Origin: Clarireedia homoeocarpa
Taxonomy: Eukaryota; Ascomycota; Leotiomycetes; Helotiales; Rutstroemiaceae
Assembly: GCA_001465935.1 (NCBI GenBank)
Contig: LNKV01000051.1
Coordinates: 186,001-250,000 of the forward strand
Length of the DNA stretch: 64,000 bases
Direction: 5' to 3'
Shown: one piece after another, positions 1 to 11,348 of the stretch
How positions within the stretch are numbered: the stretch's first letter is position 1
How the letters are laid out: every line of letters begins with the position of its first letter
The notes under the pieces: model-generated
Told to the model about the DNA's origin: nothing
Databases searched by the model: none
The model's input: only the letters and a program-made list of their open reading frames with translations
Program-made: the position numbers and the translations under genes

Positions 1-1087
1 ATATCTATATGCTCCATCACACAGGACAGTCACCACAGTGTGTCCTCTACCGAGTTTCTCAGCCAATTCCTTGGCAGCGGCAACGTTCAAACAAGAGCTT
101 GCTCCAAGGTATAATCCTTCTTCATCCAGACATCGATATACCATCTCAATACTCTTCTCATCACTGATGTGCATTGAGCCGTCTAACAGATCGATATCTT
201 GTTTCAGATTGTCTGTGACTCTGCCTTGTCCAATACCTTCCGTAATACTTGAACCGGTCCTTTCATTGAGCTTTCCACCTGACTGAATGTATGAGTGCAA
301 AACACTTCCTGGCGGATCGGCAAGGAAACATTTGACTTTGCCATCTGATACAGTCTTCAGGTATCGAGTAATACCTGCTAGGGTCCCAGCTGTACCAGTA
401 GCACAAGTGAATGCGTCGACCTTCCCATTTGTCTGCTGCCATATCTCTGGCCCAGTGGTCTCAATATGGGCTTTTCGATTCGCGATATTATCGAATTGAT
501 TCGTCCACACAGCATTTTCCAGCCTTTCTGCATGTCTTTTCGCCTGATGATTGTAGTTCTCCGGGTTTTCGAAAGCTACTGCTGGTACTGGGTATACTTC
601 GGCACCTAGTAATCTCAATAGATCGATTTTGCCTTGCGATTGTGTGTTTGGCATGTAGATGACCAGTTTGTATCCTTTCGATCTGCAGACGTGCGCAAGA
701 CCGATTCCAGTGTTTCCAGCGGTTCCTTCAACAACAGTCCCGCCGGGCTTCAGAAGACCCTTCTCTTCGGCATCTTTTACGACGTAGAGCGCGGCTCGAT
801 CCTTAATTGATCCACCTGGATTCATGAATTCTGCCTTTCCAAGCACTTCGCAACCGGTGGCTTCAGAGATGTGGTTTAGGCGAATCAATGGAGTGTTTCC
901 AATCGCTATAACTGATTAGCACGATCTAAGCCAATATTCGAGAAAGCTTACCTCCAGTTAAACCTTTCACAACACCTTGAGCCTTTGAAACCGCAACACC
1001 ATATTGATTTGGAGCTTCCATTTGAGCGGCCGTTTCCGCAGCTCTTACGGCTGTAGTTGCGAACCGACGAACTCCAAGTCTAAACAT
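1..1087 (-). CDS. Cysteine synthase, mitochondrial type (PLP-dependent), 3' end cut by window edge
   Basis: Makes L-cysteine from O-acetylserine and sulfide, or is a close relative of that enzyme. The model has exon 1 at 1087-952, an intron at 951-906 (GTAAGC...TATAG) and exon 2 from 905 leftwards past base 1. After a mitochondrial-like N-terminus (MFRLGVRRFATTAVRAAE) the spliced frame reads GGAIGNTPLIRL, NPGGSIKDRAA (PLP lysine within SIKDR) and VVEGTAGNTGIGLA (phosphate/substrate loop), the hallmarks of fold-type II PLP enzymes. The segment PNTQSQGKIDLLRLLG resembles the fungal mitochondrial form (yeast YGR012W/Mcy1 type) rather than a plain bacterial CysK. The ATG at 1087 is chosen because it directly precedes the basic presequence. 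It is divergent from the condensin gene, 393 bp away. The C-terminus lies outside the window. Family is certain; the exact subtype and location are inferred. Confidence 0.93.
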
Positions 1088-1480
1088 CTTTGTGGTGTGC
1101 AGAAAGTCAATTGGAAGGGCAGCAAATAAATGTTTTTGGAGGGGCTCTTTATTCTCGATGTCGCAATCGGCTTGAGGTTTCGGCCCGACAAGGGGGGGCT
1201 TATCGCTTATCGTGAGATGAAATGACAATGACTAAGCGGGGGGCTGCAAAGTAAACAATTGAATGTCAACAAACATTAACAACGACGAATGAAATTACTA
1301 ACGACTTTGACGTGCGACGACATAGAACTTAGGACTTTGGCACGTCAAGACTGAATTACTTGAGAAACCTCGGAACTAATCATTGCCGTCTTTCAAAATA
1401 CGACAACTACATACTCAACGACAACACAGCCTGGGCTGGCTAAGAGCATAGCAAATTGAAATTTTGGCATATTATTCAAA
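1088..1480. promoter_or_regulatory. Bidirectional promoter region, cysteine synthase / condensin
   Basis: This 393-bp gap separates two divergent starts and must hold both core promoters and 5' UTRs. No TATA box is clear. A run of seven G occurs near 1191-1197. No uORF or known operator is claimed. Confidence 0.5.
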
Positions 1481-4400
1481 ATGCCAGGCAGGGTTTCTAG
1501 TAGGACGTCAAGGGCGTCTAGTGCAACTTCTCACAAAACATCCGCGGCAGCATCCAGAGTTTCAACACCTTATGTTGAAGTGCCAGAAGAAGCGCCAGAT
1601 AACGAATTACGAACGCAGATATCGTCCATCTTCCGCGATGCGCAACGAAACACCGCAACCCACCGCAAGTTAGCAGTGAATCTCCGCAAGATACAAGAAG
1701 CTTGTTGTTATGAGCCAACAAGCAAGACGAAGAAGACCGGTGCTGAAGACTTCGAGGAGGAAGATTTCATCAATGAATTTATGAGATGCGTGCTCAGGGT
1801 CATGCCGGTGAAGAAGAGTGAGAGTGTGGGTGAAAAGGTAATTCGGTTCATTGGATTGTTCTTACAACATGCAAACGAGAAGGACAATGAGCTCAACGCA
1901 TCGGGTGAGGATGATGAGGGGGTTTTAGTTGAGACGCCTAGCACAAGACTTACCAGTCATCTCATGTCTACCATTTTACCTCTATTGACGGCTAAAGAGA
2001 AATTCGTGCGATTCAGAGCTACGCAGTTGATATCGCACATTATTAATTCTCTCGACTCGATGGATGATGACCTTTTCCAATCGCTTCGACAAGGCCTTTT
2101 AAGGCGTATACATGATAAAGAAGCAATGGTTCGAGTGCAAGCTGTGCTAGGACTTGGAAGACTGGCAGGAAACGAAGCGGAAGGGGATGGTGATGATAGC
2201 GACGACGAGTCATCCGGGGGCTTGCTCGAGAAGTTACTAGCAGTGCTGCAAAATGACCCAAGTGCGGACGTCCGCAGGTCATTGCTAATAAATCTGCCGA
2301 TTCTACCTAATACTCTACCTTACTTGCTAGAGAGGGCTAGAGACCAAGATCCCGCCACCAGACGTGCCCTATACTCCCGACTTTTGCCTGCGTTGGGTGA
2401 TTTCCGTCATTTGTCTCTATCAATGAGGGAGAAATTGCTAAGATGGGGTCTACGAGATCGCGATGAGAATGTCCGTAAAGCAGCTGGCAGGCTCTTCCGA
2501 GAACGATGGATTGAAGATTGTATGGCTACAGCTGCAGCTGAGAAAGAAGAAGGCGAGGCTGCTGCTGAAGAAAATAAAGGCCCAAACATTGAGGCACTCC
2601 TTGAACTCCTAGAGCGTATTGATGTGGTGAACTCTGGTGTTGAGAATGGAGTTGCGCTGGAAGCCATGAAAGGCTTTTGGGAAGGACGTCCAGATTTCAG
2701 AGACGCCGTTACGTTCGACGATTATTTTTGGGATACTTTATCTGCTGAAGCAGTTTTCATGGCAAGAAGTTTTAATGATTTCTGTCGAAATGACGCCAAT
2801 AGCAAGTATGAAGCTTTGATTGAAGAGAAGATGCCCGAAGTGACAAAACTTGCTTTCTATCTTCAAAGATACACTACTGTTCTTGTGGATGCTTTAAAGC
2901 GTATTGCAACACAAGAAATCACCGAAGATGTGGCTGAGGAAGAAGACACCGTCGAACAAGAATTCATCGTTGAGCAACTTCTTCATATCGCCAAGAGCCT
3001 GGACTACTCAGATGAAGTGGGAAGAAGAAAGATGTTCACACTTTTGCGACAAAATCTGGCCATTCCAGATCTTCCAGAAGAGGTCACTAAGCTCACGGTC
3101 GAAGTCCTTCGAGGCATCTGTGCCGCAACTCCTGCTGGCGAAAAAGAATTTTGCAGCGTTGTTCTAGAAGCGGTTGCTGATGTACACGATACAGTCATGG
3201 ACGAACAGGACTTTGACGATGCGGAAAGCTTCCATTCGGCAAGATCCGAGGTTAGCGACGAGGGGACGCCGACCAGAGGTGGTAAGAAGAAGCCCCCAAT
3301 GACAGAGGAAGAAGAACAAGAAAAGGCAGTGCGAGAAATCATGGTCAACATGAAGTGTCTCCACATCGTGCAATGTATGCTCGAAAACGTCGAAGGCAGT
3401 CTCAAAGAAAACACCGACCTCGTAGCTATGCTCAACAACCTTGTCGTACCAGCTGTACGCAGCCACGAAGCACCTGTTCGCGAACGCGGCCTCATTTGCA
3501 TTGGGCTGTGCTCGCTTCTTGATAAGTCTCTCGCTGAGGAAAACCTAGCCCTCTTCATGCACTTCTTCAGTAAAGGCCACTCGGCCCTTCAAATAACCGC
3601 CCTCCAAATTCTCACCGACATGCTGAATCAACACGGCGCCTCTCTCCTTGATTCCAACCCAACTCTTCTCACAAAAGTCTACCTCAAAGCCCTCAAAACC
3701 AGCGCCAAAGACCCTGAAGTCCAGGCTGCCGCGACCGTCGCCGTTGCCAAACTCCTCCTCAGCCGCGTCATCTCCGATTCCTCTCCCGCAATTGAGGATC
3801 TCCTCAAGACGCTCGTCGTCCTGTACTTCGACCCCAGCACGGCACATAACCAAGGCGTGCGTCAGACGCTTAGTTATTTCTTGCCCGTGTACTGCTACAG
3901 TCGCGCGGAAAATCAGGATCGTATGAGAGCCGTGGCGCTGGATGCTATGCATAAATTGTTCGAGACGCAGGATGATGATGCGGAGGCTGAGGCAGAAATG
4001 GTAGGGTTGAGCACGATCGGTGCGCATTTGGTGGATTGGACGGATCCGAGGAAATGCTATGTTCCCGGGAACGAGTTAATTTTGTCGTCGTCAGCTGCGG
4101 ATGAACAAGCTAAGAAGGCAGTTAATGGGGATGTGCATTTGGATTTCGCGATGGATATTCTGGAGAGATTGAACGGTAATATGAGACGTATGTTTCCCCC
4201 CTTTTCTTCCTTTCTGTACCTTCACATATTACCAAATCATCAAACTAACATAAAGCAATAGTCGAAGAAAAGAAAACTCTCACCCCTCTCCTGGCAAAAC
4301 TACACATCTCCCCCGCATCATCAGAAGATAAACTCCGCGCCGTGTACGAGGAAGTCAGCGAGGCGGTTGAGAATAAGAAATTAGGCCTTGATGCAACAGG

Positions 4401-4935
4401 CAGAAATGCGCTGTTCAAGATCCATGTTAGTTTGGGGAAGATTGTCAATGCGCTTGAGAAAGAGCGGGAGGTTGCAGCTGTGAAAGGCGACAGAGGGGAG
4501 AGCATCATGAGGGAAAGTGTACCTCGCAGTACGAGAGGCGAGAGTGTGGTTAGTGCTGCTGGAAGCGGAAGGGGAAGGAGGGAGAGTACGGGATTGAGCG
4601 CGAGTGTGGGGAGCAGTGGTAGTGGTAGTAGGAGTGGTAGGAGAACAAGCGAGGTCAAAGTGAAAAAGACGAGGGAGCCGGAGGTGGTTGTGAAGGAGGA
4701 GCCGCTTGAGGAAGAAGAAGAAGAGGAAGAAGGAGAAGGAGAAACAACGCAGGTGTTGAAGCAGGAGGAAGAGGAGGAGGATGATGATTCGGGCACGGTT
4801 ATAGGGGAGGGGGGTGAGCATGATCGTACGGCTACCACAGTTATGGGTGGGAAACAGGAACAGGAAGAGATACAGGATAGCTTGGTGGAGAGTCTTTTAG
4901 ATGATGATGGGGATATTGAGATGGGTGGGTTCTAG
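1481..4935 (+). CDS. CND3: Condensin complex non-SMC subunit 3 (CAP-G / Ycg1 / Cnd3)
   Basis: HEAT-repeat subunit of condensin, which acts with the SMC2-SMC4 heterodimer and the kleisin to compact mitotic chromosomes. Exon 1 is 1481-4187, the intron 4188-4261 (GTATGT, branch CTAAC, CAATAG) and exon 2 4262-4935, giving about 1126 aa. N-terminal residues including FINEFMRCVLRVMPVKK and VIRFIGLFLQHANEKD match the Cnd3 family start. Repeated helical HEAT units fill most of the chain, for example KFVRFRATQLISHIINSL and DKEAMVRVQAVLGLGRLAG. An acidic insert follows near DDSDDESSGG, and the last ~150 residues are low-complexity Ser/Arg and Glu-rich. The start is the first in-frame ATG, in the context CAAAATGCC. 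Reading on into the intron would add a few nonsense residues, while the spliced frame continues as NMRLEEKKTLTPLLAKL. It converges with the TRK gene. Confidence 0.95.
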
Positions 4936-5679
4936 ATGGGTGGGTGGAGTGGGTAACTGGCAAATGGGAGGCGACGGGATGGGAAGGTATGGGAAAGGAC
5001 TGCGATCCAAGAGGACTCGCTTGAATGCACTGGTGTTTGATCGATTTGCTATTTTTGTTGCTTTATGTTTTTATGTATGTATGTGTAGAAGTGAGTCTCG
5101 CGGACAGCTTAACCAGTGTCTCTCCAGGTTTAATAAGTATGTATGGTTTTATATTATATGATGGTTACATTAAGTTATGCAGACATAGCATACATACATA
5201 GCCCACTTACTCACTGTATCCGATTTTTGAAATCCTCCCTCTTCCATTGACTGACTACCTATGTATATATATGTGTGTGTGTGTGTATGTATGTACCAAA
5301 AACAACTCTATACATGCTATGCTATGCTCTATAAAAACCATAAACGCCAAACGAGAAATATTCTTTCCTCCCATTCATGGTATATTCGATCTATGCATAC
5401 ATAACCATATATAATATATTTACGGTCTTTCAGCCAGCTCCCAAATCATAATAAAATTCCTTCCCAAAAAAAGAGCAAAACAAAACAGATAAGTGATGGG
5501 TATCAAGTAACTACCATATTTTCCCCCATAACCGGTTCTCCTTTTTTTAAGTCGCAAGACCCCCCCTCCCAAAAGCCCTACACAATACATCGCAGCACAG
5601 TATAACACAAGACAACGCAAAATTTTTATACAACCTGACGACACCTATTCTTATAAGATTCTCAATTCATCCTCCTCAT
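4936..5679. other. Convergent intergenic region with GT/AT microsatellites
   Basis: This holds the 3' UTRs of the condensin (plus) and TRK (minus) genes. It is AT-rich, with TATG/GT repeats around 5070-5085 and 5261-5295 and C- and A-runs near 5460-5575. I see no gene in it. Confidence 0.7.
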
Positions 5680-8515
5680 CTAAACACCCGTATGAGAATG
5701 ATCCCGTGCTTTCTCCGCCGTACTCCACTTCGAGAAGACGCCTCCTCCCGTTTTAGGACTGATACTTCTGCCTCTCTGTGGCGTCGCAATACTATGTCGA
5801 CGCCCATGACTCGATTTAATATAGTGATGATCGCGATGACTGTTTGGAATACTGGGGCCTGGATGCAGGAGGCTGCTGAGGAAACTCGGCGGCGGGGCCT
5901 GATGATCCGAACTCCTGCCTCGACTTGGAAGTTTCGCTGCACCAGTACTAACGGGCGCGCTAGTCATTGTGCTGACGACCGCAGTGGCGGTTGAGTTACG
6001 ACGGTGTACACGCTGTGCTGCATCGAGGGATTCTTTTTCTTGGAGATGTTCGCTTGGGAGGAGAATGGCGCGGTCGAGTTCGTATGGGAGACCACGATGA
6101 CGGCCACGGATTTGCATGGCGATGATGACGAGTTTGGAGATGGTGTTGAACTCAGCAGAGAGGGATGCGTTGATGCCTGTGTAGCCGAGACTTAGACCGA
6201 CGGTACCGTAGGCACTGACGATTTCGAACAAGACGGAGAACATGGTGAAAGCGGGATCACCAGCCTCAAGACGACTACCTTCAGCGATCGAGATGACGAA
6301 GAAGCCCAAGAAGATATACCACAAATCGAAAGACAACTGTCTACGTAAATGGGCGCCAACATATGATGGCTCATTTTCGTCTTCATCCTCTTCTGCTGGT
6401 GGACCATAGATACCGAGTGATTTCTCTTCGTAGACGTTGGTTCGACGAACGGAGATAGCGATAGGAAGGACAGAGATATACATCATGATGAGGTATGATA
6501 CCTGGATTGCAGGATGGAGTTCGGCGAGGTTGACAACTCCAAAACCAGCTGTTCTCGTGGATGCAGCTTGGAACCACCCATCCAGGACTCGGATATTTAC
6601 AGGTAATTGAGTGACGATGGTGTTACCAAGCTAAGATGGATGTTAGCAGTGCAAGTAGATAAGATAAGATTTGGCTTCAACTTACATCGAGAATGATGAA
6701 GAACAACAGATCCACACCATTGAGAATGATCAAGATCCAGAAAAGCCACCATGTCGCCTTGCTGGGGAAAAGTAGTGTAAAGCATCGACGAGGATGGTCC
6801 AACAGGAATTTTAGCTCTTCCCAGATGCCACTTCCTGTAGGCACCCACAGTGAAGTAACCCATATGATAAGTCTGAGCATAATTGGAAATCCAGTGTTAC
6901 CAATGATAATCAGGAATGACATGACTAGCAATGGCCAAATGGCGGTATTGAAGGAAATCATGCTATCTGGTGTAAGAGTGAACCCGAGATCCGTGAAGGC
7001 AGAATTGGCAGTGAAGATACCCCACCAAGCCCTGCCTTGACCATCCTGTTCGACAATAGACCCGTACGTCTTACTATGGAGAATCCAAGGTGTTAAGCAG
7101 ATAACAGCAAAAATACTGAACCCCCAGAAGTAACAGCTAAGGATCAGAGCAAGCGATTTCAATGACCTATACTCAATCCCACCAAGTTCTTCCCTTTGTT
7201 GTTCCGTCAGGTCAACGAAGGCTGAATTACGGCCAACAGTTGGAGCCCAACTGAGATAAGGCATCGGTTCCTCTTTGTCTCCTGTAAGAGCAGTCTTGAT
7301 AGTTTGGAAAGTAGGAGCTCTAGATTTTAGTTTCGTCATCACAGCTCCGTCGTCGTTCCCATCGGTTTTGGTTCTGTGAGTCCGGAACTTCAGCACGCTA
7401 CCTACGGTCTGACCAGCAGCTTTAGCATCCTCAATTGCATGCTCAACCTTGGGATGGGTTGGTGGCACTTCAATCGTGATATTGCGCTTCCTTGATACCT
7501 CATGTTCAGGCGGTACATCTTCATTCAAGGTGCCAGCATCTTGACTTCCGCGTCGGGCGTCAAAGGTAGAAGCTCTTCTAGATAAGCTTCTGTGAACAGT
7601 ATCGGGTTCTTCCTCAACGGTCTGGGGAGCCACACCAGCATCTGCATCTCTGGGCCCGGGGATACGTAGCACAGCTTTGTCTTCCGGGTTTCTTTGACGT
7701 TCTAGGAAAGCAATGTGATCCGCCTCGCTTCGACGAACCGGTAATCGTAGGGCTTCGTCTGCCATTCCGTTACTCAACTTTACGTGATCCGCAAATTTTA
7801 TTTGTGTTTGATGAGATGCCGGACTGTTTTCGGTTGCCGTGTCGGCGCTAGACATGTTGCTGCTCCCAGAGCCATATCCCTCTGCTTCATTCATCGCCTT
7901 CTCTTTCTGCTGGGCGCCCTCGAATACATCTTCATTCTGAAAGATTCCGTTTGGTTGTGATGCCCCGTGCATAACAACGATATTTCGGCCATTGACACCT
8001 TTTTCCGCATCCGCATTATCCCTGTCAATGGTTTTCGATTTCGAGAAAGACTTTGCAAAACTCCTTCGATTCTTTTTCGTCTCAGCAGCGATATGCTGAA
8101 ATCGCTTCTCGAACCAGTATAATCTGAGGAATACGACGAAGGAATTAACCGTAATCGGGTTGGTGAAAATAGGTAAAAGGTAAAGCACGACCTGCTGCCA
8201 AGTATTGAGTTTATTGATATCGATTGTGTTCAACCCGCTTTGAGTAGCACAACCACTTGCAAGGAATAATGCATCGATGTAATCCATATTTCCTCGAATG
8301 TAGAGACATATTGAACCAAACAGGGCCATGCCAATGATCCAGAAATCTACGAAAATAAGGTGTTAGTCCAATATCCGCATATGCAGCGTATCGCTCCGCT
8401 TTCCTCCAGGGTACTTACAATGCACAGTGATGAAATTAAAATGAGGACTTTTAGAAATGAAAGACGGCTTCAGGGCAGCAATCTGCTGCCAAAGGTCAAG
8501 AATTAGAGAAAACAT
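5680..8515 (-). CDS. TRK1: TRK-family high-affinity potassium transporter
   Basis: Plasma-membrane K+ uptake protein of the TRK/HKT/KtrB superfamily, 902 aa. Exons are 8515-8419, 8346-6686 and 6630-5680; introns are GTAAGT...GTAG and GTAAG...TTAG. The N-terminus (LKPSFISKSPHFNFITVHY) is typical of fungal TRK. Four pore-loop-like segments, each with the filter glycine, are visible: CATQSGLNTID (about residues 65-75), FTANSAFTDLGFTL, AASTRTAGFGVVN and VSAYGTVGLSLGYTG. A long hydrophilic loop (about residues 130-420) lies between the first and second membrane-pore-membrane units, as in yeast Trk1/Trk2. The Ser/Arg-rich C-terminal tail is probably cytosolic. The ATG at 8515 is fixed by the spliced N-terminal family motif. 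A second ATG at 8329 would lose the first helix. No missing key residue was noted. Confidence 0.95.
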
Positions 8516-9337
8516 GATTGCGATTTTGTTGTATCGCGGCAAATTCGTAAAATGGGCGCAGTGATCGGTCCTCTAATTGGAATTATATTTTTCGAGGATA
8601 ATTCGAACAATCCCCGCTGCTGCAATGAATATTCAATTCCCGGGCTCGACGCGATGCGCCAAATGAAAGGTCGCAGGAACGAGGAAGTCGCGAGGCAGCC
8701 GGCAAGGACTCCTCGGACGGCGTCGTAGAAACTGTATTTATATGTAGAGTGGCGAAGCAGAGAAAAAAAAGGAAAGGGATGTGGTTTATCGGTGTTTTTG
8801 AAGAAGAGCGAAGTGCGCAAATACTTGGCGCTGTGCGCGGGATGGAACTTTGACCCAGATATGTACGTATGCTTTCTTTAGCTTTTAGCTTCAGGCTTGG
8901 AGCTTCTTTCCACCTCTTGTCTTTCGTTCACTTGTTTCGTTCCCAATTGGAGATGGTGGTTCCTGTCAGATGTCCATCTTGTGTGATGTGTCTGTGTACG
9001 ATTTGATAGGTAAGAAACTTTGTCTGAAGAGACGGAAGTGGGAGAAGATTTTGAGCGGAAGAGATGGGAGGAAGAGATGGGAGGGAGAAATGAGAGGGAG
9101 AGATCAGAGGGAGAGAGATTCGGGATCCGAGGAAATTATGATGACAATGCAGTGATGATGTTGATGAGATAGCGCACCAGGATAAGGGAACTTAGGGAAG
9201 GGCGGAAGCAAAATATAAAATAAAGTTCCCGGTTCGTCTTCCTGGGTGGCCGCTGGGGTGGTCTGTTGGAAGTTGGGTCAACGTGCAGGTCCAGGACTTA
9301 TTGCATACCATACATACTCATAGTACATCCCTTTCTA

Positions 9338-9388
9338 GAAAAGTTTTCTCTGCTAATCGACCCTCCAGAAAAGTTTTCTCTGCTAATG
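9338..9388. repeat. 21-bp direct repeat, two copies
   Basis: The same 21 bases (AGAAAAGTTTTCTCTGCTAA plus T) occur at about 9338-9358 and 9368-9388, separated by about 9 bp. The copies are identical, which suggests a recent local duplication. Function is unknown. Confidence 0.85.
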
Positions 9389-9479
9389 GAGCAAGAAACC
9401 GTTTGGAGGTTCATGGCTGCCGGTTGCCCACCAGGTCGTTCAGCTCGTTGGCTTGTCGTGCTTCAAACCTGCATTGAAT

Positions 9480-9645
9480 ATGGCCCTAGAGGTTCGTATG
9501 CTTGTCGGCTTGTGGGTTCGTATGCTTGTCGGCTTGTGGGTTCGTGTGCTTATGGACTTGTGGGCTTATGGACCTATGGACTTGTGGGCTTGCTTGTGGG
9601 CTTATGGACCTATGGACTTATGGACTTATGGGCTTATGGGCTCAA
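9480..9645. repeat. Minisatellite of 8-25 bp units (TATGGACTTATGGGC type)
   Basis: The left part has two near-identical 25-bp units (GGTTCGTATGCTTGTCGGCT core). The right part is built from TATGGAC, TTATGGGC and TTGTGGGC units. All three plus-strand frames stay open over it, giving repetitive Trp/Tyr/Gly/Leu peptides, as expected of a stop-free repeat. I therefore treat it as non-coding. Confidence 0.8.
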
Positions 9646-10063
9646 TGGCATGATTCCAGTTCTTCAAACAGCCCTTCAAGGAACCCAAATACCGGCGGCT
9701 AATTGACGCGAATGGCAATCTTGCGAGAAACGTGGGTAACTTGTAGCTTTCCGTTGGCAATCTACTGTAATATTACATCCTTGAAGGTTAACTGTCCTGT
9801 TGGGGAATATTCGACCTTTGGGCAACCCCTCCCAGCTACAGCTACATACATAAATCAACTTCATGAAGAATGATTGGAAGGTTCTGGCCCCCCCTTTCCA
9901 GGATGGCTAGGATCCCAGAATTGCCTGTTCTATCTTCTTTTCTTTTCCCTGTCCCCTCGAGTCTTTTTCGACAACAAGTAGTCTGCAAGCACGCAATCAT
10001 CCCTAGAGCCAGGTCATCTCAGATCTCACCTACTGACTCGGGTCTTTTCAGTTACCGTGTCGT

Positions 10064-10095
10064 TTCGTTTCGTTTCGCTTCGCTTCGCTTCGTCT
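10064..10095. repeat. TTCGT/TTCGC pentanucleotide microsatellite
   Basis: Six or so pentamers run in tandem (TTCGT changing to TTCGC), a simple slippage repeat with no coding context. Confidence 0.8.
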
Positions 10096-11348
10096 CCCGT
10101 CATGAAGGGGCTTCATTATGCTACAGGACGTAGGCGGTGACCATTAACCCAGCCAGTCAATCAGTCCTTAATTTGTACGTCGTCACCCTCAATCTACCGG
10201 AACTGGAAGATCTCTGCCTTGGTACTGTATCTCCCCGGTCTGAAACCTGCAGATCAGATAAGAAAATATCCGATTTTGAACCATGCATTATCGGCTGTAA
10301 GCATGTGACAGCGAAACCAAACATCTATCCAAACTTGTGTTTTATGTCGGTCGATGCTCCGGCTACACATCGATCTGTACGCTGCTGGTTCAATGTAGCA
10401 CTCTGACCGGGTAATACCTGTGAATATGGATATTTCGAATTGCACAATCAATAATAGCATCAGCCATTGTCCTTTTCCATGCTGTCTAGACACTGGGCTT
10501 GAAACCTCCAGCAAGGCGTATGACTTGACTATTGGCCATAATAACGGCTAAGTTCGGTACAACACAGTCTGAGCCTTGCAACAAATCGTGTCGTCAGCAC
10601 CGTAGGTCCCTTATACAAAGTACTTCTTGCCTATTGTTATTTCATGCTTCAGCCCACTTTATCGAATCCAACCAATCCCCCAGGAATCAGCAATACGGCT
10701 TATTCCCATATTTCTACAATGCATCCCCGAAAAGGAAACGCTTCCCCTCTCTTGTAGTCTGTCTCTCGTTACCCCGCCTTAAATCGCACCTCGTGGACTA
10801 CGCCAGCACAATGCCAAAAATACCTCAATTTTTCCCCAACGCGGTGGAGGGAAGACCAGTGGCCTTGTCTATACTCTAAAGGACGGGAAGCAAGGTCCTC
10901 TCGTCACTTAACAATGTCTGGTGGTCTTATTTTTGGCACCTCGTGTCTCCAACATGAAGGACCCTTAGACCGGGCCAAATTTGAGGTCATCACCATTCTG
11001 CCTTGTTCACCAACACAAACGCGGCGTCTGGATCGTACAGGCCCGCGCAGTTTGTATAGGGTCAAATGACTTTCTCTTGGCATCTCACTATTTGCTGTCT
11101 CATTCTTACTTGGTTTCTTGGGAGCTGATATGTGAATAAATATTATCGTGTTCTATAAAATCGCTCAATACTACAAAAACTCCCTTGGTATCTCAACACA
11201 CGCCCATTTATCGTTACCTTCGTTTCAACTTCTCCTCCCCTATTCGTTGTGTATTACTTCATCTTGGGTTTCCTTGTCTTCTTCGTCATTTCAACTTCCA
11301 ACCACCCTCCTATTATCTCCTATGAGTACTTTCCATGGAAAGTCCCAA

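Larger units (their letters stand above)
8516..11348. other. 2.8-kb gene-free spacer (TRK promoter side) with minisatellite
   Basis: This holds the TRK promoter on its left and the 3' end of the epoxide-hydrolase-like gene on its right. Visible content is a purine-rich GGGA/GAGA tract at 9040-9125, a 21-bp direct repeat at 9338-9388, a minisatellite at 9480-9645 and a TTCGT/TTCGC run at 10064-10095. The open frames here are short, lack splice-consistent extension and are explained by the repeats. I find no gene. Confidence 0.6.

Noticed and set aside
9266..9706. 146-codon open frame and two overlapping frames on the plus strand
   Set aside because: They run over a minisatellite with repeated Tyr-Gly-Leu/Trp units; no splice link, no domain.
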